Assembly (NCBI GenBank): GCA_020725665.1
Contig: DYEO01000085.1
Coordinates: 1 to 64,000 of the forward strand
From: Dethiobacter sp.
GTDB taxonomy: Bacteria; Bacillota; Dethiobacteria; DTU022; UBA8154
Direction: 5' to 3'
DNA length: 64,000 bases
The notes under the pieces were generated by a model. The model searched no databases. It was not told the DNA's origin and was given only the letters and a program-made list of their open reading frames with translations. The position numbers were made by a program, and so were the translations under genes. Below, one piece after another: positions 61,431-64,000 of this stretch. Numbering within the stretch: the stretch's first letter is position 1; each line of letters starts with the position of its first letter.

Positions 61431-62510
61431 TTGCGCCAATCCTTGGCAGTGCAGGTGGGTTCCGTTACCGTCGGCGGCGGTGCGCCCGTATCCATTCAGT
61501 CCATGACGAATACGGATACGGCGGATCTGGAAGCTACGCTGGCACAAATCAACAGACTGGTGGAGGCAGGTTGTGAAATAGTTCGCCTTGCCGTTCCTGA
61601 CGAGAAAGCGGCCCAAACCCTGGCTGTTATAAAGAAAAACGTCAATGTCCCGCTGGTTGCCGATATACATTTTGATTACCGCTTGGCCATAATGGCCATT
61701 AAGGCGGGAGCGGATAAAATCAGAATCAACCCGGGTAACATAGGGGGGGAAGAAAAATTATCCCGCATTATTGACTTGGCTGGTGAAAAGGGGATTCCGA
61801 TTCGTATCGGCGTTAACGCCGGTTCCATACCCAGGGAAGTGCGGGCCAGGCATGGTGGGGCCTCGGCGGAAGCACTTGTGGAAACGGTTGTACGTACACT
61901 GGACTTTTTTGAGCGGCATAAATTCGAGAAAATTGTCCTCTCCCTGAAAGCTGCTGATGTTACAACAATGGTACAGGCCTATGAAGAAGTTGCCCGGCGT
62001 GTCCCCTATCCTCTCCATTTAGGCATTACCGAGGCGGGAAGGGGCCTTAAAGGCATTGTGAAATCAACACTGGGTATCGGTGCTCTTTTGTTAAAGGGTA
62101 TTGGTGATACGTTGCGGGTTTCCCTGACCGGTGATCCGGTAGAGGAGATCCCTGTAGCCAGAGAAATTCTGCAGGCAGCCGGTTTGCGTCGCTTTGGACC
62201 CGAAATTATTTCCTGTCCTACCTGTGCACGTTGTGAAATAGACCTTCCTGCGGTTGTGGATATAGTGGAGGATATTATTAAAAAAAATAAATTGTCTGCT
62301 TTACCTGTGAAGTTCGCTGTAATGGGTTGTCCGGTGAATGGACCGGGGGAAGCCCGTGAGGCGGATGTGGGGGTTTCCGGTGGTAGGGGCTTTGCGATCA
62401 TTTTCAAAGAAGGTAAAGTGGAAAAGAAAGTTCCCTTTACGGATCTGGCTGAAGCTTTGCAGGATACAATCATGGAGTTGGTTTCCCCAGCGGGCAACAA
62501 AACGACTTAA
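61431..62510 (+). CDS. ispG: 4-hydroxy-3-methylbut-2-enyl diphosphate synthase
   Basis: A 359-residue [4Fe-4S] enzyme of the MEP pathway. SIQSMTNTDTADLEATLAQI, the TIM-barrel core (ADKIRINPGNIGG) and Cys ligands in SCPTCARCE and GCPVNGPGEA. TTG 61431 lies 8 bp after AAAGGAG; GTG 61422 overlaps that site. Confidence 0.96.
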   Translation: MRQSLAVQVGSVTVGGGAPVSIQSMTNTDTADLEATLAQINRLVEAGCEIVRLAVPDEKAAQTLAVIKKNVNVPLVADIHFDYRLAIMAIKAGADKIRINPGNIGGEEKLSRIIDLAGEKGIPIRIGVNAGSIPREVRARHGGASAEALVETVVRTLDFFERHKFEKIVLSLKAADVTTMVQAYEEVARRVPYPLHLGITEAGRGLKGIVKSTLGIGALLLKGIGDTLRVSLTGDPVEEIPVAREILQAAGLRRFGPEIISCPTCARCEIDLPAVVDIVEDIIKKNKLSALPVKFAVMGCPVNGPGEAREADVGVSGGRGFAIIFKEGKVEKKVPFTDLAEALQDTIMELVSPAGNKTT

Positions 62511-62534
62511 AATACGGAAAATGGAGGCATTCAT

Positions 62535-63176
62535 ATGGAAGCTATTGCCATAATACCCGCATATAATGAGGAAAAGACTATCGGTAGCGTCTTGGAAGTA
62601 TTAGAAAAAGTTTCGCTGATCAAGAAAATAATCGTTGTCAGCGATGGCTCTACTGATAATACGGTGGAGGTGGCCCGTAATTATAACGTGGAAGTAATTG
62701 AGCTCGAGGAAAATCGCGGTAAAGGGGGCGCTTTAAAGGCGGGGTTGGAGAACCTCACAGCCGATGTGGTTCTCTTCCTGGATGCGGATTTGATTGGCCT
62801 GACTGTTGAACATGTACATAATCTTTTACTGCCTGTAATGTATAATGGAGTGGATATGACTATCGGTATTTTTGAAAAGGGAAGAATTGCTACCGACCTG
62901 GCCCAAAAGATAACACCCCAGCTTTCAGGACAGCGTGCGTTGAAGTTTTCATTGCTTGAACAGATTTCCGATATCGACGTGGCACGTTTTGGGGTTGAGG
63001 TGGCTTTGAACCGTTTCATGGAGCTATCAGGCACAAAAGTACAGGAAGTAATCCTCAACGATATGTCTCACGTGATGAAAGAGGAAAAGCTGGGAGTTTG
63101 GAAAGGGATGGCCGCTCGCATGAAAATGTATTGGGAGATCGTGAAATACCTTACCCGCGTCAATACCCTGCGGTGA
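62535..63176 (+). CDS. Family 2 glycosyltransferase
   Basis: A 213-residue GT-A fold protein: IIPAYNEEKTIGSVLEVLEK, VVSDGSTDNT and the DXD-type FLDADLIGL. No membrane helix. Similar short GT2 proteins act on polyprenyl or surface glycans. It occupies the position where proS/polC often lie in Firmicutes. AATGGAGG ribosome binding site; followed by a terminator-like hairpin. Confidence 0.85.
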   Translation: MEAIAIIPAYNEEKTIGSVLEVLEKVSLIKKIIVVSDGSTDNTVEVARNYNVEVIELEENRGKGGALKAGLENLTADVVLFLDADLIGLTVEHVHNLLLPVMYNGVDMTIGIFEKGRIATDLAQKITPQLSGQRALKFSLLEQISDIDVARFGVEVALNRFMELSGTKVQEVILNDMSHVMKEEKLGVWKGMAARMKMYWEIVKYLTRVNTLR

Positions 63177-63240
63177 GTTTGCTTGCAAGTTTTTGTAAGA
63201 TGTGATAAAATGGATGCTGGATTAGTGGAGTGATTACGTA

Positions 63241-63270
63241 AAGAGTGGGCTGTACCCACTCTTTGTTCTT
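63241..63270 (+). terminator. Terminator after glycosyltransferase
   Basis: AAGAGTGGG (63241-63249) pairs with CCCACTCTT (63255-63263), then TGTTCTT. Confidence 0.8.
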
Positions 63271-63311
63271 ACAATAAGCAAACACAACAAGCAATCCTGG
63301 AGGTTTATGGC

Positions 63312-63809
63312 ATGGAGGAACGGGAAGCACAACGGGATCCCAACCCGGTTTTGAAAACCATTGAAAATCTGGCCGCTAAAGCGGTGAAACAAATCGGCCT
63401 GGAACTGGTCGATGTTGAATGGAAAACTTCCGAAGGCAAACCGCTTATTGTTGTTTATATCGACAGCGATGAGGGTATTTCGCTGGAACACTGTCAAAAA
63501 GTCAGTAAATCTCTCGGGGATTTGCTTGATCGGGAAGATCCCCTGCCTTCCAGTTATTATTTGGAGGTCTCTTCTCCCGGAATTGAGCGGAGACTTAAAA
63601 AAGAAAGTGATTTTGAACGTTTTGTGGGGAAGGATATCAAGGTAAAGACTTTTAACAAAATCAATGACAGCAGGAATTTCCGTGGCGTTATTAAAGGATT
63701 TTCTGAAAACACCCTCACCATGCTGTTGGAGAATGGTGAAGAATTGAAAATAAACATAGCGGATATTGCCAGGGCGAATCTCTGGTATAAACAAGCACCG
63801 AGGAGGTAG
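63312..63809 (+). CDS. rimP: Ribosome maturation factor RimP
   Basis: A 165-residue 30S maturation factor. NLAAKAVKQIGLELVDVEWK, VYIDSDEGISLEHCQKVSKS and YYLEVSSPGIERRLKKESDF are diagnostic. GGAGG ribosome binding site. nusA starts 6 bp after its stop, the conserved order. Confidence 0.95.
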   Translation: MEEREAQRDPNPVLKTIENLAAKAVKQIGLELVDVEWKTSEGKPLIVVYIDSDEGISLEHCQKVSKSLGDLLDREDPLPSSYYLEVSSPGIERRLKKESDFERFVGKDIKVKTFNKINDSRNFRGVIKGFSENTLTMLLENGEELKINIADIARANLWYKQAPRR

Positions 63810-63815
63810 AATTTG

Positions 63816-64000
63816 GTGAATGAGGATTTTATGTTGGCCTTGCATACACTTGAAAAAGAAAAAGGCATTAACAAAGATACACTTTTTGAAGCAATAGAGG
63901 CAGCCCTGATCTCTGCTTACAGGAGAAATTTTAGTTCTGCCCACAATGTTAGGGTACACATTGACAGGGAAGAAGGGACGATTAATGTTTTCTCCTGCCT
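63816..64000 (+). CDS. nusA: Transcription factor NusA (5' part, cut by window end)
   Basis: The first 61 codons read NEDFMLALHTLEKEKGINKD, TLFEAIEAALISAYRRNF and a following beta-strand segment, the NusA N-terminal RNA-polymerase-binding domain. GTG 63816 lies 9 bp after AGGAGG; TTG 63813 is also in frame. The rest is outside the window. Confidence 0.93.
   Translation, partial: MNEDFMLALHTLEKEKGINKDTLFEAIEAALISAYRRNFSSAHNVRVHIDREEGTINVFSC

Overview
The window comes from a spore-forming Firmicute, most likely an anaerobic Clostridia member of the Peptococcaceae/Desulfotomaculum type (inference). Direct signs are a SpoVM peptide, an alpha/beta small acid-soluble spore protein, the YlbJ sporulation membrane protein, frequent TTG/GTG starts, AGGAGG-type ribosome binding sites and a PPi-type phosphofructokinase. 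Housekeeping synteny is also Bacillus/Clostridia-like: spoVM-rpmB, rsmD-coaD-ylbJ-ylbK-ylbL, rpsB-tsf, pyrH-frr-uppS-cdsA-dxr-rseP-ispG and rimP-nusA.

Layout. 1-5.3 kb is the right end of a decayed integrated element: a tape-measure protein fragment with regular Trp repeats, a ParB-like fragment, a cluster of palindromes, a small excisionase-like protein with a divergent control region, an unknown gene and a tyrosine integrase abutting the 3' end of tRNA-Leu(CAA). 5.4-15 kb holds conserved chromosomal genes, including RNase P RNA (with a hairpin insertion) and a PPi-dependent phosphofructokinase. 15.1-16.8 kb is rpsB-tsf, closed by a terminator. pyrH, the usual next gene, appears only at 55.9 kb. 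About 39 kb lies between them, most of it devoted to anaerobic aromatic catabolism. 55.9-64 kb is the pyrH-to-nusA housekeeping run.

The inserted block starts with a two-component system on the minus strand (17.1-19.5 kb). Next come a short-chain dehydrogenase, thiolase and DUF35 protein, ring hydrolase Oah/BamA, an amidohydrolase and a 2-hydroxyacid dehydrogenase. These are followed by the two catalytic subunits of a class I (ATP-dependent) benzoyl-CoA-type reductase, IorAB ferredoxin oxidoreductase and two AMP-forming acyl-CoA ligases. A TRAP transporter, a sigma-54 activator, a sigma-54 promoter and a five-gene branched-chain-type ABC transporter follow, then two more CoA ligases, the two ATPase/activator subunits of the reductase, a ferredoxin, a dienoyl-CoA hydratase and a 6-hydroxycyclohexenoyl-CoA dehydrogenase. 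The block ends with fakB/fakA-type genes and a second copy of the short-chain dehydrogenase.

Together these genes can plausibly import an aromatic acid, activate it to a CoA thioester, reduce the ring with ferredoxin electrons and ATP, hydrate and oxidise the dienoyl-CoA, open the ring, and begin beta-oxidation of the 3-hydroxypimeloyl-CoA formed. Two 162-bp near-identical direct repeats lie just upstream of the first catabolic gene group (19.6 kb) and of the reductase activator operon (47.7 kb). They are either shared regulatory RNA/DNA or insertion-element remnants, and are the most interesting unexplained sequence here.
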